DNA of 64,000 nucleotides from Gordonia insulae (GTDB lineage: Bacteria > Actinomycetota > Actinomycetes > Mycobacteriales > Mycobacteriaceae): contig NZ_CP033972.1 of assembly GCF_003855095.1 (NCBI RefSeq), positions 806,001-870,000 of the forward strand. The letters run 5' to 3'. Position numbers and translations under genes: made by a program. Position 1 is the stretch's first letter, and each line of letters begins with the position of its first letter. Positions 17,337-24,799 of the stretch are shown piece after piece. A model generated the notes under the pieces. It was given only the letters and a program-made list of their open reading frames with translations. It made no database searches and was not told where the DNA came from.

Positions 17337-18128
17337 TCACGCGCCCTCGCCGGTCGCCCGAGTCCATCGGGTGAAGACGAACCCGTCGTCGTCGGTGATG
17401 ATCGTGGCCGGCCGCATCGCGTGCAGCGCAGCCTTTCCCGGGGCCCGGGCGATGCGTCCGGAGTCCCCGGCGACCAGAGTGGGGCTGGTCGTGACGCACA
17501 ATTCGTCGACGACATCAGCGTCGATGAGAGCCCCCAGCAGCGATGGTCCACCCTCGCTGAGCATCCGCACCCACCCACGTTCGGCGCACACGTCGAGAAG
17601 CTGGTCGATGTCGACGGTGTCGTCTCCGCAGTCGATGAGGGTGGCGCCGATCGCGGTCAACGCCGCCCGTCGCTCCGGTGGCGCAGCTCGGCAGGTGACG
17701 ACGACGGTGTCGGGGTGGGTGAGGGGCGTGTAGTCGCCGGGTATGGACAGCGACCGCGACACCAGCGCCAACGCGGGCGCGGGATGCTGCTCGCGTGCGG
17801 CGCGGTCCGCGGCGAACATGTCGTCGGGGGCTGGTTGCCGATAGCCCTCGGTGGCGGCGGTGTTCGCACCGACCAGCACCAAGTCGGCGAGTCCCCGCAG
17901 CACCCGGAAGATCGTCCTGTCCCCGGGGCCGCCGAGATCGCCCGACTTCCCGTTGTGGGTCACCGCGCCGTCGATCGAGCTCACCATGTTCGCGCGCAGG
18001 AACGGACGCGGCAGGCAGGGCGGCGAGGCCGGGCGATCCGGGTACGCATACAGACCGGCGAGCCGGCGAAGCGTCGCGGCCTCGTCATCACCCGATGTGA
18101 GCTGGGTCGCTTTCTGTACACCGAACAT
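17337..18128 (-). CDS. ribD: RibD C-terminal-domain reductase (Rv2671-like pyrimidine/dihydrofolate reductase)
   Basis: A 263-residue DHFR-fold protein corresponding to the reductase half of RibD; no deaminase domain is present. Features are LRANMVSSIDGAVTHNGKSGDLG near residues 45-67 (substrate and NADPH contact), LRGLADLVLVGANTAATEGY and VRMLSEGGPSLLGALIDADVVDEL (the conserved EGGP NADPH loop). By family it would reduce the ribosylamino-pyrimidine in riboflavin synthesis. The mycobacterial counterpart Rv2671 has been shown to act also as a dihydrofolate reductase, so either role is possible. Divergent from zapE with 35 bases between starts, and 63 bases upstream of the TAP-like gene. Confidence 0.88.
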   Translation of the reverse strand: MFGVQKATQLTSGDDEAATLRRLAGLYAYPDRPASPPCLPRPFLRANMVSSIDGAVTHNGKSGDLGGPGDRTIFRVLRGLADLVLVGANTAATEGYRQPAPDDMFAADRAAREQHPAPALALVSRSLSIPGDYTPLTHPDTVVVTCRAAPPERRAALTAIGATLIDCGDDTVDIDQLLDVCAERGWVRMLSEGGPSLLGALIDADVVDELCVTTSPTLVAGDSGRIARAPGKAALHAMRPATIITDDDGFVFTRWTRATGEGA

Positions 18129-18151
18129 GAGTCCATCATGTCGGAGGTGGC

Positions 18152-18157
18152 TACGCT
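18152..18157 (+). promoter_or_regulatory. candidate -10 box for a leaderless zapE mRNA
   Basis: TACGCT fits TANNNT and ends six bases before ATG 18164. The divergent ribD-like gene starts only 35 bases away, so both promoters must overlap within the neighbouring coding sequences. Confidence 0.4.
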
Positions 18158-18163
18158 CGCTCT

Positions 18164-19180
18164 ATGACGGCACGACTCTGCGACCGGAATCCGGTGGTCG
18201 CACCCGACGCACTCATCGGTGAAATGGTGCCACCGTCGACGTTCGACTCGGTCAGCTTCGACTCCTACATCCCCGACCCCGCCGAGCCATCCCAGGCACA
18301 GGCGGTCGCCAAGGCCCGGGACTTCGTCGCTCGCGCGAGCAAGGTGCGCGGCGGCGGCAAACGCGGACTCTTCTCCCGCAAGTCGACAGGTCAGGGGATC
18401 GGGCTCTACCTCGACGGCGGGTTCGGTGTCGGCAAGACGCACCTGCTCGCATCGATCTACCACTCCATGCCCGAGCCCAAGGCATTCGCGACATTCGTCG
18501 AGGTCACGCACGTCGTCGGCGCACTCGGCTTCGTCAACGCCGTCGAGCGGCTCTCCGACCACACGGTGCTCTGCATCGACGAGTTCGAACTCGACGACCC
18601 GGGCGACACCATGCTCGTGTCGCGGCTGCTCACCGAGCTCAGCGCGAAGGGCGTCTCGATCGTGGCGACGTCGAACACGCTGCCCGGTCAGCTCGGCGAG
18701 GGACGGTTCGCCGCACAGGACTTCCTCCGGGAGATCCGTAAGCTGGCGTCGGTCTTCGAGCCGATCCGCGTCGACGGGCCGGACTATCGGCACCGGGATC
18801 TGCCGCCCGCCCCGCAACCCCGGACCGACGCCGAACTCGCAGAGATCGCCGAGTCGACGCCCGGCGCCACGCTCGACGACTTCGACGCACTGTGCGATCA
18901 CCTGAGCACGTTGCATCCGTCGAAGTACAAGGATCTCGTCGAGGGTGTGCCGCTGGTCTGCATCCGCGGTGTGCACCCGGCGAAGGACCAGTCGGTCGCG
19001 CTGCGCATCGTCGTCCTCGCCGACCGCCTGTACGACGCCAACATCCCGGTCACCGTATCGGGGAGCAAACTCGACGAGATCTTCACCGAGGAGATGCTCA
19101 ACGGCGGCTACCGCAAGAAGTACCTGCGTGCGACCTCGCGCCTGCTGGCACTGTCGCGCTTCGCGGAGTCCGCGGTCTGA
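18164..19180 (+). CDS. zapE: cell division ATPase ZapE (AFG1 family)
   Basis: A 338-residue P-loop ATPase. GGFGVGKTHLLASIYH (about residues 85-100) is Walker A and HTVLCIDEFELDDPGDTM (about 139-156) holds Walker B. VATSNTLPGQLGEGRF is the sensor-1 region with the conserved Asn, and the C-terminus carries LRIVVLADRLYDANIPV. AFG1/ZapE proteins interact with FtsZ in proteobacteria and with membrane-protein quality control in mitochondria; the actinobacterial role (Rv2670c) is not established. There is no transmembrane segment. Convergent with the mutarotase gene, nine bases apart. Confidence 0.9.
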   Translation: MTARLCDRNPVVAPDALIGEMVPPSTFDSVSFDSYIPDPAEPSQAQAVAKARDFVARASKVRGGGKRGLFSRKSTGQGIGLYLDGGFGVGKTHLLASIYHSMPEPKAFATFVEVTHVVGALGFVNAVERLSDHTVLCIDEFELDDPGDTMLVSRLLTELSAKGVSIVATSNTLPGQLGEGRFAAQDFLREIRKLASVFEPIRVDGPDYRHRDLPPAPQPRTDAELAEIAESTPGATLDDFDALCDHLSTLHPSKYKDLVEGVPLVCIRGVHPAKDQSVALRIVVLADRLYDANIPVTVSGSKLDEIFTEEMLNGGYRKKYLRATSRLLALSRFAESAV

Positions 19181-19189
19181 CCGGTCCGG

Positions 19190-20092
19190 TCACGACGGAA
19201 CGACGGTCGGCCCACCTTCGCCGTCGGTGATGCCGTGCACCGATATCGACTGCCACATCGAGTGGGTCGCCCCGGGCGGCACGACCACGACGTCGGGTCC
19301 GGCGTTGGCTGCCTCGACGCACACGAACTCGCGCCACGACGACCCGACATCGGCCATTCCGGCGGCCACGTCGGCGCCCGGGTTCCACACCACCGCTGTT
19401 CGGCCGTCACGCACCGACACCTGGATCTCGCGGTCCAGGCCGGGATCGATCAGGTGATAGGTGCCGGGTGCGTCCGGGTAGAGCCGGTCGCTGCGTGCAG
19501 GTTCTTCCGGCAGTGCCCAATCGCCGTGCTGGACATGAGGGTTGGAGTGGTCGAACTTGTCGAGGTAGGTCAGCGTGTCCAGGCCCCGCACACGGACACG
19601 CGTGACGTCGGCGACCCGGAAGTAGTTGTGTAGTGCTTCGGTGATGGTGGCCGGTGCGGTGCCCGGATTGTGCGTGTGCAACCCATGTTCGAGGGTGTCG
19701 CCGATACGCAGCGTCATCCGCAGGCGCAGGTCCAGATCATCGAGGCCCGACGGTTCGAGATCGAGTTCGACGCCGCGGCCGGTTCGGCGACCGTCGGTCA
19801 GCACCCATGTCGCGGTGCGCGCGTAGCCGTGGGACGGGACGTCGTCGGGTTGACCGTCACGGGCGAAGTACGGCCAGCACACCGGGGTTCCGCCTCGCAA
19901 CGGCGTCGGGGGATCGGCCAGGTGCGGGGACAGCCACAGAACATCGGGGCCACCACCCGCCGGGACGAACGAGATGACCTGACCGCCGAACAGCGAGATC
20001 GCCGCGGTGGACTGCGGGGTCTCGACGATCAGCGCGTCGAGACCGGCCACCGTGCCTACGCGGACACCGGGGATCTCCTCTGGGGTTGTCAT
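19190..20092 (-). CDS. D-hexose-6-phosphate mutarotase (aldose-1-epimerase family)
   Basis: A 300-residue beta-sandwich enzyme predicted to interconvert anomers of hexose-6-phosphates. Family marks are AISLFGGQVISF near residue 30, LRGGTPVCWPYFARDG, SHGYARTATWVL with the catalytic His, HNYFRVADVTRVRVRGLD, and FVCVEAANA with the catalytic Glu near 260. ATG 20092 overlaps the stop of the GNAT gene (four bases), so both are translated together. The longer open frame to 20275 is only a shadow of the GNAT gene. Confidence 0.9.
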   Translation of the reverse strand: MTTPEEIPGVRVGTVAGLDALIVETPQSTAAISLFGGQVISFVPAGGGPDVLWLSPHLADPPTPLRGGTPVCWPYFARDGQPDDVPSHGYARTATWVLTDGRRTGRGVELDLEPSGLDDLDLRLRMTLRIGDTLEHGLHTHNPGTAPATITEALHNYFRVADVTRVRVRGLDTLTYLDKFDHSNPHVQHGDWALPEEPARSDRLYPDAPGTYHLIDPGLDREIQVSVRDGRTAVVWNPGADVAAGMADVGSSWREFVCVEAANAGPDVVVVPPGATHSMWQSISVHGITDGEGGPTVVPS

Positions 20093-20664
20093 GAGTCGAC
20101 CCTGCCAGATGTCAGGCGCCGGGTGAAGATGAAGTCGTGCTCGACCGAACCATTCAGGTCGAAGGTCTTCACGCCCGCGCGGGCGAAGCCCATCTTCGCG
20201 TAGAAGCGTTGGGCACGTTCGTTTTCCTGGTTCACCCCGAGCCAGATCAACACGCTGCCCCGCCTGCGCGAGCATTCGATCGCGGCGTGCATCAGGGCGT
20301 GCGACGGCGCGCCGCCGCTGCCCCGCGCGTGATGGTCCGGGACGACATACATCTTCGACAGCTCCGAGACCGGACGCTGCGTCACCACCTCGGCGACATC
20401 CGGGTGTTGCGGTGCCTCGTGATGGACGAGCGTGTAGCCGACGACCGGACCGCCCGGGGAATGCCGCGCGACCAGGACGTCGGTGTTCGGATTCTCGATG
20501 TGGCCGGCAAAGGACTCGGGCCGCAGGTTGGCGCGGATGAACCCGGCGATGTCCGCGGGTGTCGAGTGCGGTGGGCAGGCCAACGGGAAGGTCGCGGCGG
20601 CGACCTCGGCGACCGCGGCCGCCTGTGTCGGGTCGGTGATGGTCTCGATCAGGACGTCGGGCAC
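20089..20664 (-). CDS. GNAT-family N-acetyltransferase (Rv2669-like)
   Basis: A 191-residue single-domain acetyltransferase. The core strand-helix motif is VSELSKMYVVPDHHARGSGG (strand 4 and the acetyl-CoA pyrophosphate loop, near residues 99-118), and WLGVNQENERAQRFYAKMGFARAG is motif B with the typical N-x-x-A-x-x-F-Y-x-K-x-G-F. Substrate unknown; proteins of this subgroup include small-molecule acetylases. It is downstream of the DUF1622 gene by nine bases and overlaps the mutarotase gene. Confidence 0.88.
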   Translation of the reverse strand: MPDVLIETITDPTQAAAVAEVAAATFPLACPPHSTPADIAGFIRANLRPESFAGHIENPNTDVLVARHSPGGPVVGYTLVHHEAPQHPDVAEVVTQRPVSELSKMYVVPDHHARGSGGAPSHALMHAAIECSRRRGSVLIWLGVNQENERAQRFYAKMGFARAGVKTFDLNGSVEHDFIFTRRLTSGRVDS

Positions 20665-20673
20665 ATGGGCAAT

Positions 20674-21141
20674 TTACGCCGGGCCGGTCGGCGGTGGGTC
20701 ACCCACGGCGGTTGTCGGCCGGCCGGCACCGCGGGCGGCGGCCGAGGCGGCGGTGTCCCGCGCCACCGCGTCGCCGAGGAGTTGTCCACCACTGGTGAGC
20801 AGCGCACGACGCCACGGCAGGACGCCGTCGATCTCGATCTGGATCGACATGGACAGCACGGTTCGGATCAGCACGATGAGTCCGAGGATCAACGCATCCT
20901 CGATCGACGGCTTCGACGTGATCGTGCGGATGAGGTCGGCGGCGACCAACACCTCCAGCCCGAGCAGAATGGCCGCGCCGAGGGTGTTGCGCAGCACCGA
21001 GAACGCCACGCTGCCGCCCTCGGAGCGACGCAGTGAGCGGAACCCGAGTACCACCGCGACGACGAAACCGATGATCATCGCGAGCGCGCCGATCACCTCG
21101 AACGTCACGGCGACGCCGGTGAAGACGGCCTCGAAATCCAT
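20674..21141 (-). CDS. DUF1622 family membrane protein
   Basis: A 155-residue protein with three hydrophobic stretches: residues 8-35 (VAVTFEVIGALAMIIGFVVAVVL), 55-75 (LGAAILLGLEVLVAADLI) and 85-105 (DALILGLIVLIRTVLSMSI). SIQIEIDGVLPWRRAL ends the conserved core, typical of DUF1622. The C-terminal 35 residues are polar and Ala/Gly/Pro rich. ATG 21141 (MDFEAVFTG) is preferred over an upstream start because it matches the family. Function unknown. It leads into the GNAT gene nine bases downstream and marks the edge of the conserved block. Confidence 0.85.
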   Translation of the reverse strand: MDFEAVFTGVAVTFEVIGALAMIIGFVVAVVLGFRSLRRSEGGSVAFSVLRNTLGAAILLGLEVLVAADLIRTITSKPSIEDALILGLIVLIRTVLSMSIQIEIDGVLPWRRALLTSGGQLLGDAVARDTAASAAARGAGRPTTAVGDPPPTGPA

Positions 21142-21180
21142 GGGCGTCAGCCTACGCACCGCGACTCGGCGGTGCCGGGT

Positions 21181-21819
21181 TCATTCGCCGGCGAGATCGG
21201 CGGACAGGTCCGCGACCGCGACACCTTCCGGGATCTGCACCTCGGCGATGCGCTCGGGGACGTCGTCGAACTCCAGTCGCAACGCCTTGCTCATCGTCGC
21301 GTGCATGTCGTACATCGCGGTGATGTAGGTCAGCTGGAGGATCTGGTCCGGTGGCAGATGTTCGGTGAGGACCTCGAACACGCCGTCCGGGACGCGACCG
21401 CCATCGAGCACGAGCGCGTCGGTGTAGGCCAACACGGCGCGCTCGAGCGGCGAGAAGAGGTCGCTCACCTGCCATGCCGGGATGGCCTCGATCTTCTGCT
21501 CGGGCATGCCCAGTGAGCGCATCTGCTTGCAGTGCTGGGAGAACACGAACTGGCTGCCGCGCGCGTAGCCGGCGCGCCCCTGACCCAGTTCACGCAGGAG
21601 CGGGTCGATCGCCGCATTGCGGTACAACGCGAATCCGCGAACCGCGTGCCGGAACACGTCGGGTGACTGCGCAAAGACCGTCCACCAGTCGCCGGGTGTG
21701 GCGTGGATGGTGCCGTGATCGACGGCCGGGTCCTTCTCCGGTCCGAAGAGGTGGTCGTAGAACCACAGGATCTTCTCGTCGGTGACGTCGGCGCGGTGGA
21801 CCTCGGGCAGGCGTGGCAT
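21181..21819 (-). CDS. carboxymuconolactone decarboxylase (AhpD-like) family protein
   Basis: A 212-residue all-helical protein (MPRLPEVHRADVTDEK...). The core ARGSQFVFSQHCKQMRSLGM followed by AIPAWQVSDLFSPLERAVLAYTDALV is the CMD/AhpD arrangement. Only one Cys is present (SQHC) instead of the CxxC pair of alkylhydroperoxidases, so a peroxidase role is unlikely. AAGGAAA lies before ATG 21819. It is 46 bases downstream of the VOC gene and probably shares its transcript from the TetR-controlled divergent promoter. Such proteins commonly accompany catabolic acyl-CoA clusters; the substrate is unknown. Confidence 0.85.
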   Translation of the reverse strand: MPRLPEVHRADVTDEKILWFYDHLFGPEKDPAVDHGTIHATPGDWWTVFAQSPDVFRHAVRGFALYRNAAIDPLLRELGQGRAGYARGSQFVFSQHCKQMRSLGMPEQKIEAIPAWQVSDLFSPLERAVLAYTDALVLDGGRVPDGVFEVLTEHLPPDQILQLTYITAMYDMHATMSKALRLEFDDVPERIAEVQIPEGVAVADLSADLAGE

Positions 21820-21865
21820 CGGTTTCCTTCGCTCGGGAGTTGCTGCGGGTGGTGGGTTTCGTGGA

Positions 21866-22432
21866 TCAGGAGCCGGTGCGCACGCGGCGATCGGCGGCGG
21901 TCTTGGGTTCGTGGGCCACATCGGCGTCGGTGAACTCCCTTGTCCAGCAGGCGAACTCCAGGAGCACGCCGTCAGGATCCTGGAAATAGAACGATCGCAC
22001 GAATGTACCGGGGTGAACATGTCGCGACACACCGGCCGGACTGTCGTCGTGGTTGAGGACCGGACTGACGGCGATGCCCTCGGCCTTGAGGCGCGATCGG
22101 TAGTCGTCGAACTGCTCCGGCGGCACGGCGAAGGCGACGTGGTTCATCGAGCCGACCGCGCTGGCCAACTCGCCCTCGTCGGGGCGCCCCTTGGGCGCGG
22201 CGATACCGGGCGCGGCGTCGGGGGAGTCCGCGAGCCAGAAGAATGCGACCGTATTGCCGCCGCCGCAGTCGAAGAAGAAGTGCTGGCCCAGGCCCGCCGG
22301 GAGGTCGAGGGTCTTGACCAGCGGCATGCCGAGCACGCCGGTGTAGAAGTCGATGGTGCGCCGCATGTCCGCGCACACCAGTGCCAGGTGATTGATGCCG
22401 CGGAGTTCGAACTTGGGGTTCGTGGCCGACAT
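21866..22432 (-). CDS. VOC (glyoxalase/extradiol dioxygenase-like) family protein
   Basis: A 188-residue protein with two beta-alpha-beta-beta-beta modules: LRGINHLALVCADMRRTIDF (His near 15), QHFFFDCGGGNTVAFF, SMNHVAFAVPPEQFDDY (second His) and SFYFQDPDGVLLEFACW (Glu). These are the usual metal ligands of the VOC superfamily, so a metal-dependent lyase, isomerase or dioxygenase is likely, but the reaction cannot be assigned. AAGGAG precedes ATG 22432. It is divergent from the tetR gene and first in a two-gene unit with the CMD-like gene. Confidence 0.87.
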   Translation of the reverse strand: MSATNPKFELRGINHLALVCADMRRTIDFYTGVLGMPLVKTLDLPAGLGQHFFFDCGGGNTVAFFWLADSPDAAPGIAAPKGRPDEGELASAVGSMNHVAFAVPPEQFDDYRSRLKAEGIAVSPVLNHDDSPAGVSRHVHPGTFVRSFYFQDPDGVLLEFACWTREFTDADVAHEPKTAADRRVRTGS

Positions 22433-22448
22433 GAGAGCTCCTTCCCAA

Positions 22449-22466
22449 CATGACTTGACTGTCATG
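22449..22466. promoter_or_regulatory. palindromic operator in the tetR/VOC divergent promoter
   Basis: CATGAC-TTGACT-GTCATG is an inverted repeat with perfect six-base arms and a six-base spacer, centred between the divergent VOC and tetR genes. The spacer TTGACT (22455-22460) can serve as a -35 box, and GAGAGT (22478-22483) follows after exactly 17 bases, then the GTG start of tetR seven bases further. Binding here would block the tetR promoter, so autoregulation and control of both directions is likely. Confidence 0.6.
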
Positions 22467-22490
22467 TCATCTTCTTGGAGAGTCTTGAAC

Positions 22491-23117
22491 GTGGCGAAGT
22501 CGTCTGTCAACACCCCGATCGCAGCGGTCGACTCGCTGTCGCCGCGGGGGAGGGCGACGCGCGACTCGCTCCTCGACGCCGCCACCCGGGTCTTCGAGCG
22601 GGTCGGATTCCTCGACGCGCGGGTCGAGCTGATCGCCCAGGAGGCCGACGTCTCCTACGGAACCTTCTACCGGTACTTCGAATCCAAGGAAGACGTCTTC
22701 CGCGAGTTGAGCACCCGGTTGTTCACCGACGTCCACCTCCGTGAGCCGTCAGCCCCGGACATGACGCCGGCGCAACGGCTGATCGCGTCCAATCGCGCCT
22801 ATTACCAGGCGTATCGACGCAATGCGCGGATGATGGCCATCGTCGAGCAGGTCGCGACCTTCAACGCCGAGTTCCGTGATCTGCGACATCAACATCGGGC
22901 CCAGTGGATCGAACGGACCGCATCGGCGATCGCGCGATGGCAGCGCGAGGGCCGTGCCCGGGCCGGGCTCGATCCGACGATGGCGGCGCGGGCGATGGCG
23001 GCGATGGTCGACCACAGCCTGTACTTGTGGCTGGTCCAGGGGGAAGATGCCGACGAGACGAAACTGCTCGAGACCCTCGACCAGATGTGTCTGGGCGCAT
23101 TGGGTCTCGACGGCTGA
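22491..23117 (+). CDS. TetR-family transcriptional regulator
   Basis: A 208-residue regulator. The N-terminal HTH is in residues 20-65: GRATRDSLLDAATRVFERVG, then QEADVSYGTFYRYFESKEDV, the recognition helix pattern of TetR proteins. The C-terminal ligand domain includes MMAIVEQVATFNAEFRDLRH and DHSLYLWLVQGEDADE, a style common in regulators that sense acyl-CoA or aromatic compounds. The start is placed at GTG 22491 because earlier in-frame ATGs lie inside the operator palindrome; the arrangement suggests a leaderless mRNA. It heads the plus-strand unit with the NTF2-like, dehydrogenase and kinase genes. Confidence 0.9.
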   Translation: MAKSSVNTPIAAVDSLSPRGRATRDSLLDAATRVFERVGFLDARVELIAQEADVSYGTFYRYFESKEDVFRELSTRLFTDVHLREPSAPDMTPAQRLIASNRAYYQAYRRNARMMAIVEQVATFNAEFRDLRHQHRAQWIERTASAIARWQREGRARAGLDPTMAARAMAAMVDHSLYLWLVQGEDADETKLLETLDQMCLGALGLDG

Positions 23118-23163
23118 GCACGGTGCCGGGCGCGGCCTGCGCCGGAGACGAACGGGGAGATCG

Positions 23164-23565
23164 ATGACGATCGACGAGCTCGCGGACCGCCTGTTCGCGG
23201 CGATCGAGTCCGGCGACACGGATGTCGTGCGCGGGCTGTACGCCGACGATGCCGTGGTCTGGCACAACGAGGACCGGGCGACGCAGACCGTCGACGAGAA
23301 TCTCCGGGTGCTCCGATGGCTCTCCCGGACGGTCGCCTCCCTGCGATACCGCGACGTCCGGCGGATCGTCCACGCCGGGGGATTCGTCCAGCATCACGTG
23401 CTGACCGGCTCGCTCGCCGACGGGACCGAGGTGACGGTCCCCGCCGCACTGTTCGTCGCCGTCGTCGGCGACCGGATCGTCCGCATCGACGAGTACGTGG
23501 ATTCTGCCGACCTGGGGCCGCTCTATGCCGTCGCATCCCGGCGGCGGGCGGAGACGACACCATGA
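23164..23565 (+). CDS. SnoaL/NTF2-like small protein
   Basis: A 133-residue single-domain protein: MTIDELADRLFAAIESGDTD, VRGLYADDAVVWHNED, LRVLRWLSRTVASLRYRDVR and VVGDRIVRIDEYVDSADLGP. The helix, bent sheet and final DEYVD strand are the NTF2-like/SnoaL-like cone. Members include ketosteroid isomerases and many non-enzymatic proteins, so function is open. GGGAGATCG precedes ATG 23164. It lies 46 bases after tetR and 40 bases before the acyl-CoA dehydrogenase, inside the same probable operon. Confidence 0.85.
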   Translation: MTIDELADRLFAAIESGDTDVVRGLYADDAVVWHNEDRATQTVDENLRVLRWLSRTVASLRYRDVRRIVHAGGFVQHHVLTGSLADGTEVTVPAALFVAVVGDRIVRIDEYVDSADLGPLYAVASRRRAETTP

Positions 23566-23605
23566 CCGACACGACCCGGATCCATCCGATCAGAAAGAGC
23601 GCGCA

Positions 23606-24799
23606 ATGAGCGACCTGACGATATCCCCACCCGACACGGAGCTCGCCGGGCTCTGTGCACGCATGCGTGCCTTCATCGACGACGAGGTGATCCCGCGGGA
23701 ACACGAGCTGATCGTCGACGACGATTCGGCGGGCAAGGTTCTCGACGAACTGCGTTCGCGCGCCAAGGAACTCGACCTGTGGGCACTCGGCCATCCGGCC
23801 GAGGTCGGCGGTGGCGGTGTGCCATTCCTCGACTTCGTCTACCTGAACGAGATCATCGGGCGGTCCGAGTTCGGGCAGCTCGCGGTCGGCTCGGTCACCA
23901 TGCAGGACACCATCATGTTGCACAAACACGGCACGGACGAGCAGCAACGCCGGTGGATCCCCGGGATGGTGTCGGGTGACGTGCTGCCGTCGGTCGGTCT
24001 GACCGAGCCGGAGGTGGCGGGTTCGGACCCGACCCTGATCGCGACGCACGCCCATCTCGACGGCGACACCTGGGTCATCAACGGGCACAAGTGGTTCACC
24101 ACCGGCGCCGACGTCGCGGCCTACTGCACGGTGTTCGCCCGGACCGAGGACGAGTCGGTGCCCCGGCATGCCCGGATCAGTTCGATCATCGTGCCGACCG
24201 ACACACCCGGTTTCGAGATCGTCCGGTCGATCCCGACCATGGGGCACGATCCCAGCGACCACTTCGAGGTGCGGCTGACCGATGTCCGCGTCCCGGAGGA
24301 GAGTCTGCTCGGCGAGCGGGGCAAGGGCTTCGTGATCGCCCAGGATCGGCTGGGACCCGGACGCATCTTCCACTGCATGCGATGGCTCGGGCAGGCCCAG
24401 CGCGCCTACGAACTGATGTGTGCGCGAGCCAATTCCCGCCATGTCCACGGATCATTGCTGGCCGAGAAGGGCGAGATCCACCGGTACATCGCGGAGTCCG
24501 CGGCGGAGATCCAGGCGGCGCGCCTGATGACCCTCGACGCCGCCCGCGTGATGGACACCGGCGACGACGCCCGCGTGCAGATCGGTCTGATCAAGTTCTG
24601 GGGAGCGCGGATGCTGCACAACGTCGTCGACCGGGCGATCCAAGTGCACGGGGCACTCGGCCTGACCGCGGACACACCGCTGGAGCGGATGTACCGACAC
24701 GCCCGCTACGCCCGCGTCTACGACGGTCCGGACGAGGTGCATCGGATGTCGACGGCGCGGCGCCTGCTCCGTGACCCCGACGCTGCGCCGTGGCGGTGA
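23606..24799 (+). CDS. acyl-CoA dehydrogenase family protein (ACAD10/11- or LvaC-like)
   Basis: A 397-residue flavoprotein with the three ACAD domains: helical N-terminus (LCARMRAFIDDEVIPREHEL), beta middle (GLTEPEVAGSDPTLIATHAH; VINGHKWFTTGADVAAYCTVFAR) and helical C-terminus (GRIFHCMRWLGQAQRAYELM). The closing motif is RVYDGPDEVHRM, with Asp where most acyl-CoA dehydrogenases have the EGT glutamate. DGPDEVH is typical of the ACAD10/11 and LvaC subgroup that works with an aminoglycoside-phosphotransferase-like kinase. Exactly such a kinase follows with a ten-base overlap. Start ATG 23606 with AGAAAGAG upstream. Probable role: conversion of a 4-phospho- or 4-hydroxyacyl-CoA (inference). Confidence 0.92.
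   Translation: MSDLTISPPDTELAGLCARMRAFIDDEVIPREHELIVDDDSAGKVLDELRSRAKELDLWALGHPAEVGGGGVPFLDFVYLNEIIGRSEFGQLAVGSVTMQDTIMLHKHGTDEQQRRWIPGMVSGDVLPSVGLTEPEVAGSDPTLIATHAHLDGDTWVINGHKWFTTGADVAAYCTVFARTEDESVPRHARISSIIVPTDTPGFEIVRSIPTMGHDPSDHFEVRLTDVRVPEESLLGERGKGFVIAQDRLGPGRIFHCMRWLGQAQRAYELMCARANSRHVHGSLLAEKGEIHRYIAESAAEIQAARLMTLDAARVMDTGDDARVQIGLIKFWGARMLHNVVDRAIQVHGALGLTADTPLERMYRHARYARVYDGPDEVHRMSTARRLLRDPDAAPWR

Noticed and set aside
22392..22490. Longer N-terminus for the TetR protein (ATG 22392 or 22464)
   Set aside because: These starts lie inside the divergent VOC gene or the operator palindrome; GTG 22491 begins just after a plausible promoter and still includes the whole HTH.
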